Positions 17,247 to 26,228 of a DNA stretch of 64,000 bases are shown piece by piece. This DNA is from Aquicella siphonis. GTDB lineage: Bacteria > Pseudomonadota > Gammaproteobacteria > DSM-16500. The stretch is taken from positions 310,001-374,000 of the forward strand of contig NZ_LR699120.1 of assembly GCF_902459485.1 (NCBI RefSeq). Reading direction: 5' to 3'. The position numbers and the translations under genes are program-made. A model generated the notes under the pieces. That model had not been told where the DNA came from. It searched no databases and was given only the letters and a program-made list of their open reading frames with translations. The stretch's first letter is position 1; each line of letters starts with the position of its first letter.

Positions 17247-17759
17247 TTAATCTGACAGTGTCTCGTATAAAAACCATATCCTGCGCTCGGTCTCATCCAC
17301 ATAATTTTCAAGAAGGCTGGCGGTCGCAATATCATTATTATCATCGCAAATCTTGTGAGCAGCCCGCAGACTGGAGGCAAAGCTTTTGTTATCCTCCATC
17401 AATCGCCTGAGCATGTCTTTAGGCTGCACAAATGCATCATTGTCATCACGAATACGCTGCAGGCTCTTGATATGATCAATTGATCGAATAGTCAGCCCGC
17501 CTAATTTGCGCACTCTCTCCGCAAGCACATCTATCATCGCAAAAATCTGGTCACTTTGCTCATCAAGCAGCAAGTGATAATCCCGATAATGGCTGCCCGA
17601 CATATGCCAGTGAAAATTCTTTGTCTTGACATATAAGGCAAATGCATCGGCGACGATAGGGTTAATCGCGGCAGGAACAGCCTGACGCGCCTTTTCGCCC
17701 AAATCATTAGGCGTGGACAGTTTTTGTGGAGTAGCAGCGATTAATGTGATGTCTTTCAT
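17247..17759 (-). CDS. dps: Dps-family DNA-binding ferritin-like protein
   Basis: A 170-aa miniferritin that would store iron and protect DNA from oxidative damage. The inter-subunit ferroxidase ligands are visible in KTKNFHWHMSGSHYRDYHLL and the following LDEQSDQIFAMIDVLAERVR, and the C-terminal helix carries the usual acidic pattern. I chose the ATG at 17759 (MKDITLIAATPQ), which has AGGGA eight bases before; an upstream start at 17810 would add 17 residues. The N-terminal tail is short and only mildly basic, so tight DNA binding is uncertain. Confidence 0.92.
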   Translation of the reverse strand: MKDITLIAATPQKLSTPNDLGEKARQAVPAAINPIVADAFALYVKTKNFHWHMSGSHYRDYHLLLDEQSDQIFAMIDVLAERVRKLGGLTIRSIDHIKSLQRIRDDNDAFVQPKDMLRRLMEDNKSFASSLRAAHKICDDNNDIATASLLENYVDETERRIWFLYETLSD

Positions 17760-17861
17760 ATTCGTTATCCCTATGTTAGTTGGCCCAATGTCTGAATAGC
17801 TACCGTTCATCCGCAGGCGAGCAGGAGTCGTGTTGCTGCAGCGCCCATGCTAAAGAGATGT

Positions 17862-18305
17862 TCAGCCGGAACGTTCACCCTGAATATAATTCGTAAGTGA
17901 CGAAATCTGTTGCTCCTGCAATAACATCGCCCACCGCGTCAAATCGCCTATTGAGATAATACCCACCAGTTTGCCGCTTTCCAGGACTGGGAGATGCCTT
18001 ATCCTTTTGTCTGTCACTATCCTCATGGCCTCCCCCACCGTTGTGGAAGGCGTTACGGTAATCAATTCCCTGGTCATGATGGAATTAACAATTTCTTTTT
18101 TGGCGTCTTCACCCAGCGCCACGATTTTTCGGAGAATATCGCGTTCACTCACTATGCCAGCCAGTTTTCCGCCATCAATGACCAGCAGCGCGCCGACCTT
18201 GAGCTGGGTCAGCTTCACCGCACAATCATAAACAGAAATACCGGGCGTAATAGTTTCAATTTTATAACCCTTGTCCTTTAGCAGCACACTTAGTGGTGTA
18301 TCCAT
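17862..18305 (-). CDS. Tandem CBS-domain protein
   Basis: A 147-aa protein made only of two CBS domains. These are adenine-nucleotide-sensing modules. The first covers about residues 8-65 (VGALLVIDGGKLAGIVSERDIL) and the second about 75-130 (IRHLPVLESGKLVGIISIGDL). The start at 18305 follows AGAGGG with seven-base spacing. Proteins of this size commonly act as AMP/ATP sensors or stress proteins; its partner is unknown. It lies 102 bases upstream of dps in the same orientation and may be transcribed with it. Confidence 0.88.
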   Translation of the reverse strand: MDTPLSVLLKDKGYKIETITPGISVYDCAVKLTQLKVGALLVIDGGKLAGIVSERDILRKIVALGEDAKKEIVNSIMTRELITVTPSTTVGEAMRIVTDKRIRHLPVLESGKLVGIISIGDLTRWAMLLQEQQISSLTNYIQGERSG

Positions 18306-18615
18306 AATAAAACCCTCTTGAATCAAAGCATTACTATCCTTTTTCTCACTTGCGGCCTCTCTATGTAGTATACATGATTTGACGCCGGTTAAATCCTGTC
18401 CCCTGTAATCTAAAACACCAATGCTGCTCCGCGTCCCCTGAACACTTTATGCTAAATCATTGAGTTAGAAACAGACAAAAAAACACCGAACAAAAAATAC
18501 TGCTCGGCGTCCTGGAACGGAACTAAATAATATTTTAGATGCTTAACAAGCCCGGAGCGTTAGCCCATACACGGCTTCCGGCTTGGACTGGGTATATGGA
18601 GCTTTTGCCCCGACG
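18306..18615. other. Non-coding stretch between the CBS gene and tdk
   Basis: About 310 bases without a supported gene. It holds the tdk terminator at 18477-18509 and should contain the promoter of the CBS-domain gene. Nothing else is recognised. Confidence 0.5.
18477..18509 (-). terminator. Rho-independent terminator downstream of tdk
   Basis: On the minus strand CGCCGAGCAG (18509-18500) pairs with TTGTTCGGTG (18493-18484) with three G-T wobbles, and seven T residues follow (18483-18477). Orientation and distance (about 100 bases) suit termination of the tdk transcript. Confidence 0.65.
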
Positions 18616-19221
18616 TTATTTTAATTTGTCCGCTATTGCACCCTGACCAGCAGCCGCCTTGAAATGCTGCCGGCACATAGGAATATACTGATCATTGCCG
18701 CCTATACACACTTGGTTGCCTGTTTTGACAACTTTGCCCTGCGCATCAATCCGGGTGTTCATGATTGCCTTCTTGCCGCAGTGACAAATTGTTTTCAATT
18801 CCACCAGATTATCCGCCCAGACCAGCAGGTAGAGGCTGCCTTCAAATGGTTCGCCGCGATAGTCCGAGCGCAAACCATATGCCAAGACCGGAAGATGCAG
18901 TTTGTCAACAACTTCTGACAGCTGCATGACTTGCGCCTTGCTGAGAAACTGGGCTTCATCAACCAGCACGCATTGGAGATGAGGAGTGTGATTTTTTTCC
19001 ATTTGCGTATAGTCAAAAAGGTCGGTGCCGGCGTCGAATGAAACGGCATCCGCACTTAAGCCTATGCGCGAATGTATTTTGCCGCTTTCATAACGACTGT
19101 CTATCGACGGTGTGAATAAGAGGGTCGCCATGCCTCTCTCACGGTAATTGTATGCTGATTGGAGTAATACCGTACTTTTTCCGGCATTCATCGCCGAGTA
19201 ATAAAAATAAAGTTTTGCCAT
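18616..19221 (-). CDS. tdk: Thymidine kinase, type II
   Basis: Phosphorylates thymidine to dTMP in pyrimidine salvage. The 201-aa protein has the P-loop SAMNAGKST near residue 9, the DEAQF Walker-B/catalytic segment (Glu base), the lasso region [15 protein letters not shown] and a zinc-binding site made of CHCGKKA and a later CRQH. Length matches the E. coli enzyme (205). The ATG is preceded by AGGGG. It lies 33 bases downstream of the symporter gene, so the two may share a transcript. Confidence 0.96.
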   Translation of the reverse strand: MAKLYFYYSAMNAGKSTVLLQSAYNYRERGMATLLFTPSIDSRYESGKIHSRIGLSADAVSFDAGTDLFDYTQMEKNHTPHLQCVLVDEAQFLSKAQVMQLSEVVDKLHLPVLAYGLRSDYRGEPFEGSLYLLVWADNLVELKTICHCGKKAIMNTRIDAQGKVVKTGNQVCIGGNDQYIPMCRQHFKAAAGQGAIADKLK

Positions 19222-19254
19222 TGCATTTCCCCTGACTAGGATTCCGACACGCTA

Positions 19255-20553
19255 TTATTTATCAGGGCGCGTGAGGTTTTCCACCATCAAAGAAGTTGTC
19301 AGGACTCCATTTACATTTACCGCCGTACGCCCCATATCGACGACAGGATCAATGCCTTGCACCAAAGCCACGATCGCATACGGAAGATTCAGGCTGGTCA
19401 GTGTCACGGTCGCCGCAATGTAGGCTGTGCCAGGAATCCCAGATATTCCCAGTGAGGCAAGAGCATTGATAAACATGACCATCAGAATAATATTCAGCGT
19501 CAGAGGCTGGTGCAGGACTGCCAATGTCATGACGACCAGCATGGCGGGGAACACACCGGCGCATGCGTTCATGCCTATAGTAGCGCCTATGCTGGGCACA
19601 AATGTTGCCGTGGTTTGACTGGTGCGGAACTTATCTCTTAATGTTTCTTCAGTCACAGGCAGGGTTCCGAAACTGGAACGCGTTGTAAAAGCAACCAGCA
19701 AAGGAATATAGGCTTTTTTGAAGTAGGCGACGGGATTCACGCCAAACAGCATCAGCAGCAGGCTATGCATGCCCATGACAAGCACCATGGCCGCGTACAT
19801 CGCCAGAATGAAACGTATCATTCCGCTCAACATTGCTGTCCCCTGATCCAGCAGCAAAAGCGACATAAGTGCAAGAATCCCGTAAGGAGTCAAACTCAAA
19901 ACCAGATTAGCCAGTCTTTTGACAATCGCGAACAGGGAAGCGACAAATTCCCGAAAAACTTTCATCTTGTCGTGGTCTTTGTGATCAAGCGTCCGGGCCG
20001 CAACACCCAACAGCGCGGCAAAAATAACAATCGCAATTGTGTTTTCCTGCGACATCGCGCTCACAGGATTAGCAGGCAGCATCCCCATCAAGGTATCGAT
20101 CACGCCTGTATAAGCATGCTTGGGAACCTGGATGAACTCCGGAAGTGACAGCCCGCTGCCCACCCCGAGCAGATGTCCAACACTGATTCCTATCAGTGAA
20201 GATACAGATGTCATCGCGAGCAGGATACCGCAGGTGTAAAAACTTAATGTCTTGATAGAGCGTTCTTCTCCCACGCCCAGGTTCAGGATCGCATGAATAA
20301 TAGAGGTCAGGATGAGCGGGATAACCAGCATTTTCAGTAATGCCAAATAACCGTTGCCAATCAGGTAAAGTATACTTTTAATGATGTCCAGCAAGGAATT
20401 CGCCGGTGTTAACTTGAGAAGAAAACCATATCCAATTCCCAGACCCAGACCCAGCAGCACACGAACACTCAGTTGTACTGCTGGACTTTTAATTCCATGC
20501 AGCAACCCAAGCGAAAAAATAAAAACCAGTATATCAACCATTGAAATGATCAT
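19255..20553 (-). CDS. Dicarboxylate/amino-acid:cation symporter, probably L-cystine type (TcyP-like)
   Basis: A 432-aa DAACS-family secondary transporter with eight or more membrane helices and re-entrant hairpins. TTRSSFGTLPVTEETL marks hairpin 1 and GIDPVVDMGRTAVNVNGV the late substrate-binding region. The TRSS...TLP pattern, instead of the SSSA/STTSSAATLP of glutamate carriers, recalls the cystine carriers TcyP/YdjN. The substrate is therefore likely cystine or a related amino acid, driven by H+ or Na+; this is an inference. The start at 20553 has a G-rich sequence upstream, and an in-frame ATG four codons later is an alternative. Confidence 0.85.
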   Translation of the reverse strand: MIISMVDILVFIFSLGLLHGIKSPAVQLSVRVLLGLGLGIGYGFLLKLTPANSLLDIIKSILYLIGNGYLALLKMLVIPLILTSIIHAILNLGVGEERSIKTLSFYTCGILLAMTSVSSLIGISVGHLLGVGSGLSLPEFIQVPKHAYTGVIDTLMGMLPANPVSAMSQENTIAIVIFAALLGVAARTLDHKDHDKMKVFREFVASLFAIVKRLANLVLSLTPYGILALMSLLLLDQGTAMLSGMIRFILAMYAAMVLVMGMHSLLLMLFGVNPVAYFKKAYIPLLVAFTTRSSFGTLPVTEETLRDKFRTSQTTATFVPSIGATIGMNACAGVFPAMLVVMTLAVLHQPLTLNIILMVMFINALASLGISGIPGTAYIAATVTLTSLNLPYAIVALVQGIDPVVDMGRTAVNVNGVLTTSLMVENLTRPDK

Positions 20554-20763
20554 GACCTAAACGACCCCCCGTTACTTATGCTGTCTTGTTATGATCGTAA
20601 CTATTTAGAGTCTCATAAAAATCAAGGTTTGGAAACCTTCTTGCCCGCAGCGGCTGATTTTCAGCAAGCCGGACTTGCAACTTTTCACCGGGTTCCATAA
20701 ACTCGCTCTGATTTTTTTCCGACTCATTCTGACCAAGAGTATGACTAAAAAGGAGTTTTAGTA

Positions 20764-21249
20764 ATGCGCTCAAAATTTCTCCCTGTGACGGCCTCTATCC
20801 TTCTGGCGGCATTCACCTGCGCCGCCCATTCTGAAGAACTGAGGCCGATAACATCAGACAGCGGCACGCTGGTCTGGAATAACCTGCCCAGCCTGCCGGG
20901 CACGCAAGTCGCCATACTAGCAGGAGACCCGCAAAAAAAGGGTTTCTTTATAGCAAGGCTGAAATTTCCGGCAAATTTCAAGATCGCCCCTCATTACCAT
21001 GACATTTCCGAGCATGACATGGTTATTTCCGGCACATATCATCTGGGAACCGGCAACAAGTTTGATTTAAACAAAACTATTCCTATGACAGCCGGTACGT
21101 ATATCACCATTCCCGCCAAGACTCAGCATTATGGCTGGACACAGGATGAAACCATCCTGCAGATAAGCGGCGTCGGCCCGTGGGGGGCGATTTATAACGA
21201 CACAGCAGCGGCACAATCCCAATCCAATCAAACAAGGATACATTCATGA
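20764..21249 (+). CDS. Secreted cupin-domain protein
   Basis: A 161-aa protein with a clear signal peptide (MRSKFLPVTASILLAAFTCA, cleavage near AHS-EE) and one cupin domain. Metal ligands are suggested by APHYHDISEHDMVISG (His-x-His and Glu) and a later His in IPAKTQHYGW. A strong AAGGAG site precedes the ATG. The stop overlaps the start of the next gene (ATGA), so both products are probably made together and both are exported. Its reaction is unknown; secreted cupins of this type are often annotated only as 'cupin'. Confidence 0.8.
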   Translation: MRSKFLPVTASILLAAFTCAAHSEELRPITSDSGTLVWNNLPSLPGTQVAILAGDPQKKGFFIARLKFPANFKIAPHYHDISEHDMVISGTYHLGTGNKFDLNKTIPMTAGTYITIPAKTQHYGWTQDETILQISGVGPWGAIYNDTAAAQSQSNQTRIHS

Positions 21250-22208
21250 AAATCATTCCTCTTCTAGCTACACTCGCATCGGCTTTCGCCATAGCGAATC
21301 ACGCATATGCGCTCAATTCCGATTTTTGCGACGGGACCAGGGAACACCCTTGTATTGTGCAGGATACGGATAAAAGCACTTCCGATGTCAAGCACTGGCG
21401 CACGGTCAAGATGATCAGGGATGCCTATAAAGGCAATACGTCAGGCCTGAAACACGCGTGGGTATCGGCAAGCGGCGCGCCCAGCGCGAAAGGATTCAAG
21501 AAAATCGCGAGCAATATTGAGAAGGAGACCGGGGGCAAATACAAAAAGATGATAGACCTGGATTTGCGCGAGGAAGATCATGCATACCTGAATAATAATG
21601 CAATTACACTCACTGACGAACACAACTGGATCAATCTGGGAAATTCCTATCAACAATCCATCGCTGCCGAGCAAGGTTGGCTGCAGTCCCTGGCGGGGCG
21701 GTCGGTAATAAATAATGTCTTATCGATTGATCAGTTCGATGAACATAAATTTTCCCAGGGCGTCAATGTCAAGGTAGACACACTGGAAAGCGAAAAAAGC
21801 GTGGCGGAAAAAGCCGGTTTTGAATATATCCGGCTGACCGTAACCGATCATATGGCGCCGCGCGATGAAGACGTCGACCGTTTTGTCAGCCTCGTCAAAA
21901 GCCTTCCCGACAATGTCTGGCTGCACATGCACTGCCGCGGCGGCAACGGCCGCGCGACAACGTTCATGGCCATGTATGACATGCTGAAAAACGCAGACAA
22001 GATTTCATTTAATGAAATTATCAAACGACAAGCGTCGGTTTCGCCTTATTATGATCTGACAGATATCGAACGCAAGCATCCTGACATGCAACAGTATTAC
22101 AAGGCCAGACTCGATTTCCTGATGCACTTTTACCAGTACGCCAGCACATCTTTGCGCGGATATTCCGGCGCCTGGAGCACCTGGATCAAGGAGCACCCGC
22201 TTAGCTAA
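21246..22208 (+). CDS. Secreted PTP-like phosphatase (cysteine phytase family)
   Basis: A 320-aa exported protein (signal peptide, then cleavage after HAYA). The P-loop reads HMHCRGGNGRATT, a CX5R active site with Cys230 and Arg236, and the general-acid segment VTDHMAPRDEDVDRF matches the TDHxxP motif of PTP-like phytases (inositol polyphosphatases). It would remove phosphate from inositol phosphates or possibly phosphotyrosine/phosphoinositides. It is the second gene of a two-gene operon with the secreted cupin. A hairpin 20 bases downstream may end the transcript. In an intracellular bacterium it could also act on host inositol phosphates, which is speculation. Confidence 0.82.
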   Translation: MKIIPLLATLASAFAIANHAYALNSDFCDGTREHPCIVQDTDKSTSDVKHWRTVKMIRDAYKGNTSGLKHAWVSASGAPSAKGFKKIASNIEKETGGKYKKMIDLDLREEDHAYLNNNAITLTDEHNWINLGNSYQQSIAAEQGWLQSLAGRSVINNVLSIDQFDEHKFSQGVNVKVDTLESEKSVAEKAGFEYIRLTVTDHMAPRDEDVDRFVSLVKSLPDNVWLHMHCRGGNGRATTFMAMYDMLKNADKISFNEIIKRQASVSPYYDLTDIERKHPDMQQYYKARLDFLMHFYQYASTSLRGYSGAWSTWIKEHPLS

Positions 22209-22227
22209 ACATACTCCTGGATTCACA

Positions 22228-22260
22228 GACTCAAACCGCCACGCTAGGACGGTTTGAGTC
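22228..22260. terminator. Perfect 11-bp inverted repeat between convergent genes
   Basis: GACTCAAACCG (22228-22238) and CGGTTTGAGTC (22250-22260) are exact reverse complements around an 11-base loop. The position between the phosphatase stop and the cyclase stop suggests a bidirectional transcription stop, although neither side has a long T-run. Confidence 0.55.
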
Positions 22261-22270
22261 TTGCCAGGCC

Positions 22271-22302
22271 CGGCGTGAACAGCCTGAACTTGCCATCCTG
22301 GC
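22271..22302. repeat. 32-base exact duplicate of a pbpC coding segment, copy 1
   Basis: These 32 bases are identical to 40416-40447, which lie inside the pbpC gene and there encode QDGKFRLFTP. Here the copy sits in the gap between two convergent genes and has no coding role. Both copies have the same orientation. Confidence 0.85.
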
Positions 22303-22316
22303 GGATATTAAAATGA

Positions 22317-24377
22317 TCATGCGTGTTTTCGACACCTTTGTATAAACAGGCTGGCAATCGTGTCTTCCGGATATATCTGCATGCACTTTTGAAAATGGGA
22401 CAGGGCAACCTCCCAGCTCTGGCGTTCATAGGCTTGAAAGCCTTTCTCAAATTCAAGGCGGTAAGACAGGATATCAAAAGGGATTTTACCCATATCGTCA
22501 CCTAATAACTCATAAATGTATATTGGTTTCTTTCTTCCCTTCACGACGACATGATCTACCAGGCGGAGTACAAACTTATCCTTGATTATCTCATATACGG
22601 CATCACTGACAACAATATGCGTGTGATATACCTTGTTGATGTTTTCCAGACGGCTTGCAATATTGATGGTATCTCCCAGCGCGGTATAATTAATCCGCTC
22701 TGAGGATCCGACGTTACCCACGACAGCCTCGCCGAGATGAATGCCCATTCGCGTATGCATTTGCGGTTTGCCTTGTTTTTTCCATTTCGCGTTAAGATTC
22801 GCAATTTTTGTCTGACATTCCAGCGCCGCTTTAGCCGCGCGTTCGCAGGGATGGTCTTCTTCGATGGGAGCACCCCAAAACGCCATGATGGAGTCCCCGA
22901 TATACTTGTCGATTGTGCCCTTTTCAGCAAGAATGACCTGTGTCATGACTTCGAAATATTCACACACCTGCTCCATCAATTGATTCGGATTCATCGCTTC
23001 TGAAATGGTAGTAAAATTTTCAATATCCGAAAAAAACACCACCAATTCCTTTCTCTCTCCGCCCACAGAAACATCCTGTCCGACTTCAATGAGCTGGCGC
23101 ACCAGCATTTTCGGCACATAACGCTGAAAATGTTTAAGCCCCTGCTTCATGGATGAAATTGAATTCCGCAGATAAAGCACTTCCTTTATTCTGGATTGGA
23201 CCGTGATCTCTCCCTCCAGTTCAAAGCGCTTGATTTTATCTGTTTCCCTGACCAGCATATTGATCGGTTTCACAACGCGCGCTACCAGCCTGGAGACGAT
23301 AATGATACCCAGGATCAGCATACAAAAGCTGACAAGCAATGTAATCAGATGCACCCGCTTAAGAAAACTCACAAAATCATTTGTCGGAGTGATAACCCCA
23401 ATCAACCAGCCATGGTTTGCAAGATCAGGAACTTCATGGTACGTGACGATATAAGTCTCACCGTGATCCCGGATGCCAAATTCATACAAACCTGTTTTTT
23501 TATACTTGTCTATCGATTTATCTATCAACGGCGTAGCTTGTTTGTGCACGTTAATCAAATCTTCGTTATGAACACCGTAGGTTGTGAACGGGCCCAGCTG
23601 CGGATAGGCCACCAGATTTTCCTTGGTTGTGATAATGAATGCAAAGCCGTGCGGAGTCACTTTGACTTCATTGATGAATTTGGTCAAAAAGTCCAGCCTC
23701 ATATCGACGCCAAATACACCGGTGACATTCCCATTACGGTCTAGTACGGGTGATGCGACTGTAATGCCCAAAGGACTGACGGGCATTTCTTCATAAAACT
23801 GATAAATATCCGTCCATGTGGTTTTTTTTATTTTTTTTGCTTCGACATACCATGGTCTTGTGCGCGGATCAAAAGATACATTCGGAGAGACTGCGGTGTT
23901 AATGATTTTTCCGTGCATATCTCTTTGAATAGTGACATGCTTGGCAGTCTGGCCTTTGCGAGTGTAAATCTCCGAACTGATTGAGCCATCGGATGTCTTC
24001 TGGGAGTAGATGAAATTTCCCTTTTCATCTCCCCAATACGCACCCTGCACCAGGTCAGCCATGCTAGTCAGATAATAGGTATACGGGACAAGATCAGTCT
24101 CATTTTTTTCTACCACACCGCTTCTAATCAGGTCAGACGAGAATTTGGCAGCCACTTCCACAGGCCGGATTCCGGAAACCAGCTCATGCAAAACCACATC
24201 AGACACGTGCCGCATCAGAGACAGCGAGGTAAATGCCAACTCATCGGAAAATGCGATAGAAGTCACGGCAATAATTAAAATGGCAGTCAGCAAAAAGAGA
24301 GAGATAAAAATTGCAAGTATGCAAAATCGAAGACTGAACAGCCAATGCCGAGACTTGGACAATAATTTATCGATCAT
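22317..24377 (-). CDS. Membrane class III adenylate/guanylate cyclase with Cache sensor and HAMP
   Basis: A 686-aa receptor-type cyclase. It has an N-terminal helix at about 17-42, a periplasmic double-Cache sensor (about 45-340, with FDPRTRPWYVEAKK and GVFGVDMRLDFLT), a second helix at about 345-368, HAMP, then a cyclase homology domain. Catalytic landmarks are FFSDIENFT (metal Asp), KYIGDSIMAFWGAP (second Asp) and YTALGDTINIASRLEN (transition-state Asn/Arg). It should make cAMP in response to a small external ligand such as an amino or carboxylic acid. The C-terminal 60 residues form a TPR-like tail (GFQAYERQSWEVALSHF). Similar Cache-HAMP-cyclases are common in Legionella. Confidence 0.9.
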   Translation of the reverse strand: MIDKLLSKSRHWLFSLRFCILAIFISLFLLTAILIIAVTSIAFSDELAFTSLSLMRHVSDVVLHELVSGIRPVEVAAKFSSDLIRSGVVEKNETDLVPYTYYLTSMADLVQGAYWGDEKGNFIYSQKTSDGSISSEIYTRKGQTAKHVTIQRDMHGKIINTAVSPNVSFDPRTRPWYVEAKKIKKTTWTDIYQFYEEMPVSPLGITVASPVLDRNGNVTGVFGVDMRLDFLTKFINEVKVTPHGFAFIITTKENLVAYPQLGPFTTYGVHNEDLINVHKQATPLIDKSIDKYKKTGLYEFGIRDHGETYIVTYHEVPDLANHGWLIGVITPTNDFVSFLKRVHLITLLVSFCMLILGIIIVSRLVARVVKPINMLVRETDKIKRFELEGEITVQSRIKEVLYLRNSISSMKQGLKHFQRYVPKMLVRQLIEVGQDVSVGGERKELVVFFSDIENFTTISEAMNPNQLMEQVCEYFEVMTQVILAEKGTIDKYIGDSIMAFWGAPIEEDHPCERAAKAALECQTKIANLNAKWKKQGKPQMHTRMGIHLGEAVVGNVGSSERINYTALGDTINIASRLENINKVYHTHIVVSDAVYEIIKDKFVLRLVDHVVVKGRKKPIYIYELLGDDMGKIPFDILSYRLEFEKGFQAYERQSWEVALSHFQKCMQIYPEDTIASLFIQRCRKHA

Positions 24378-24589
24378 GTACGTTCCTTGTTACGCGGGAC
24401 AGCTGATTTCTTTATCGCTCATACAGACAATTACGATCATTCTACATGACAACTCCTGAATGCCATAGAATCATTCTGAGAAAATGAGAATGTTCCATCA
24501 GCTTGATCTCGTACCTGAATATCAATCCCTGATTCTTTCTTTTTCAAAACAGGTTATGATAAGGGCTGGAAAGACAAAGAGACTGAATC

Positions 24590-25945
24590 ATGGAGATATC
24601 ATTCCTGGGCGCCGCCAGAACCGTCACCGGATCAAAATACCTGCTCACCGTCAAGAATAAAAAATTCATGATCGACTGCGGACTCTATCAGGGTTATAAA
24701 GACATGCGTCTTAAAAACTGGGACAAATTGCCGGTTAATCCCCAAGAGATTGAAGCTGTCATACTCACCCATGCGCATGTCGATCATTCCGGCTATATTC
24801 CGCTGCTGGTAAAGAACGGCTTTCGTGGAAAAATATATTGCACCCGTGGAACCCGCGATTTATGCAGCATACTTCTTCCTGATTGCGGGCATCTGGAAGA
24901 AGAGGATGCCGCCCGTGCGAACCGATACGGCTATTCCAAGCATACTCCCGCCCTGCCACTCTATACCTATCAGGATGCCATACAAGCGCTGGATTACTTC
25001 ATGCCCCTGGATTTCGATTCCGCACACGAATTGACGCAAGACCTGACGCTAAAATTATTGCCGTCAGGACATATAATAGGAGCATCACTCGTCAGGCTGG
25101 AGCATCACGGTCAATCCATTTTGTTCACGGGTGACCTGGGACGAAAGCATCACCCCATTATGCGCGCCCCCGCTATCGTCACCCATAGCGATTACCTTGT
25201 GATCGAATCCACTTACGGCGACCGGCTGCACAGTGCCTCCAGCCCCGAAAATCAATTAGCGGACGTTGTTAACAATACACTCTCCAAGGAGGGAAGCGTC
25301 ATCATTCCCGCTTTCGCGGTTGGACGGTCACAGGATATTCTTTATTATCTCTACTCATTAAAAGAACAAGGCCGCATACCTGATGTGCCCGTTTACCTTG
25401 ACAGCCCCATGGCGCAGGATGTAAGTGATCTGTTTTGCAAATACGCGGACGAACATCAACTGCCGGAAAACGTATGTATTCAGGTATGCAAAACCGCAAA
25501 ATACATTCGCACACCAGAAGAATCCAAAGCGGTTTCTCAATCTCGCCATTCCAAAATCATCATTTCAGCGAGCGGCATGGCGACGGGCGGGCGTATTTTG
25601 CACCATTTGAAAGCCTTTTTACCTTATGAAAACCACACCATTTTATTCACTGGTTACCAGGCGCCCGGCACTCGCGGCGACCGCCTGATGCGAGGTGAAA
25701 CTGAAATCAAAATTCACGGTGAATATATTCCTGTGCGCGCCAGCATCCTCATGATGGAAAACATGTCTGCACACGCGGATTATCAGGAAATGCTGGATTG
25801 GCTGAAGCACTTCAAACAGCCGCCCGGCAAAGTCTTTATCACACACGGCATGATTGAAAGTGCTTTATCATTGTCAGAAAAAATTTCTACTGAACTGGGC
25901 TGGGCTTGCCAAATACCAGAATATTTACAAACCGCAAGTCTCTGA
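24590..25945 (+). CDS. MBL-fold beta-CASP ribonuclease-like protein
   Basis: A 451-aa metallo-beta-lactamase-fold protein with a beta-CASP insertion, the RNA exonuclease/mRNA 3'-end processing group (YsxA/CPSF73-like). Visible motifs are motif 2 LTHAHVDHSG, GHIIGASL, the metal Asp in FTGDLG, the beta-CASP ESTYGDR, ISASGMATGGRILHHL, and the terminal THG of FITHGMIESAL. It probably processes or degrades RNA; the substrate is not predictable. It stands alone, divergent from the cyclase. Confidence 0.88.
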   Translation: MEISFLGAARTVTGSKYLLTVKNKKFMIDCGLYQGYKDMRLKNWDKLPVNPQEIEAVILTHAHVDHSGYIPLLVKNGFRGKIYCTRGTRDLCSILLPDCGHLEEEDAARANRYGYSKHTPALPLYTYQDAIQALDYFMPLDFDSAHELTQDLTLKLLPSGHIIGASLVRLEHHGQSILFTGDLGRKHHPIMRAPAIVTHSDYLVIESTYGDRLHSASSPENQLADVVNNTLSKEGSVIIPAFAVGRSQDILYYLYSLKEQGRIPDVPVYLDSPMAQDVSDLFCKYADEHQLPENVCIQVCKTAKYIRTPEESKAVSQSRHSKIIISASGMATGGRILHHLKAFLPYENHTILFTGYQAPGTRGDRLMRGETEIKIHGEYIPVRASILMMENMSAHADYQEMLDWLKHFKQPPGKVFITHGMIESALSLSEKISTELGWACQIPEYLQTASL

Positions 25946-26228
25946 TGAAAATGTTGCCTTTGCTGTATCTCCATGCCCTGGATGCGGACAAGGACACAAA
26001 TTGGCAGAACAACGGTGACAGGTCAACAACCTCTTGATAGGACTTCAAATATCGCTGGACGAGACGACAGCTGCCGCCTGCCCCGCCTGAGATCAGCGCT
26101 TCCTGCGTGACATAGCCCGCTTGATCTATTACCATTCACTATTGCGAAAACTCAAGATGTATTCTCAACCCTGTTATTAGGCGCGCTGCCAATCGCGGGT
26201 TATAAAATAGACTATTAAGGAGTGACGT
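25946..26228. promoter_or_regulatory. Intergenic region upstream of hpd
   Basis: About 280 bases that should contain the promoter for the tyrosine-catabolism genes. A minus-strand frame here (26135 to 25887) reads through LISGGAGGSC and overlaps the upstream gene's 3' end; I do not regard it as a gene. No promoter element is clear by eye. Confidence 0.35.

Noticed and set aside
25887-26135. Minus-strand frame of 82 codons upstream of hpd
   Set aside because: No ribosome-binding site, overlaps the end of the beta-CASP gene and no recognisable domain; at most a vague GG-rich resemblance to a pantothenate-kinase tail.
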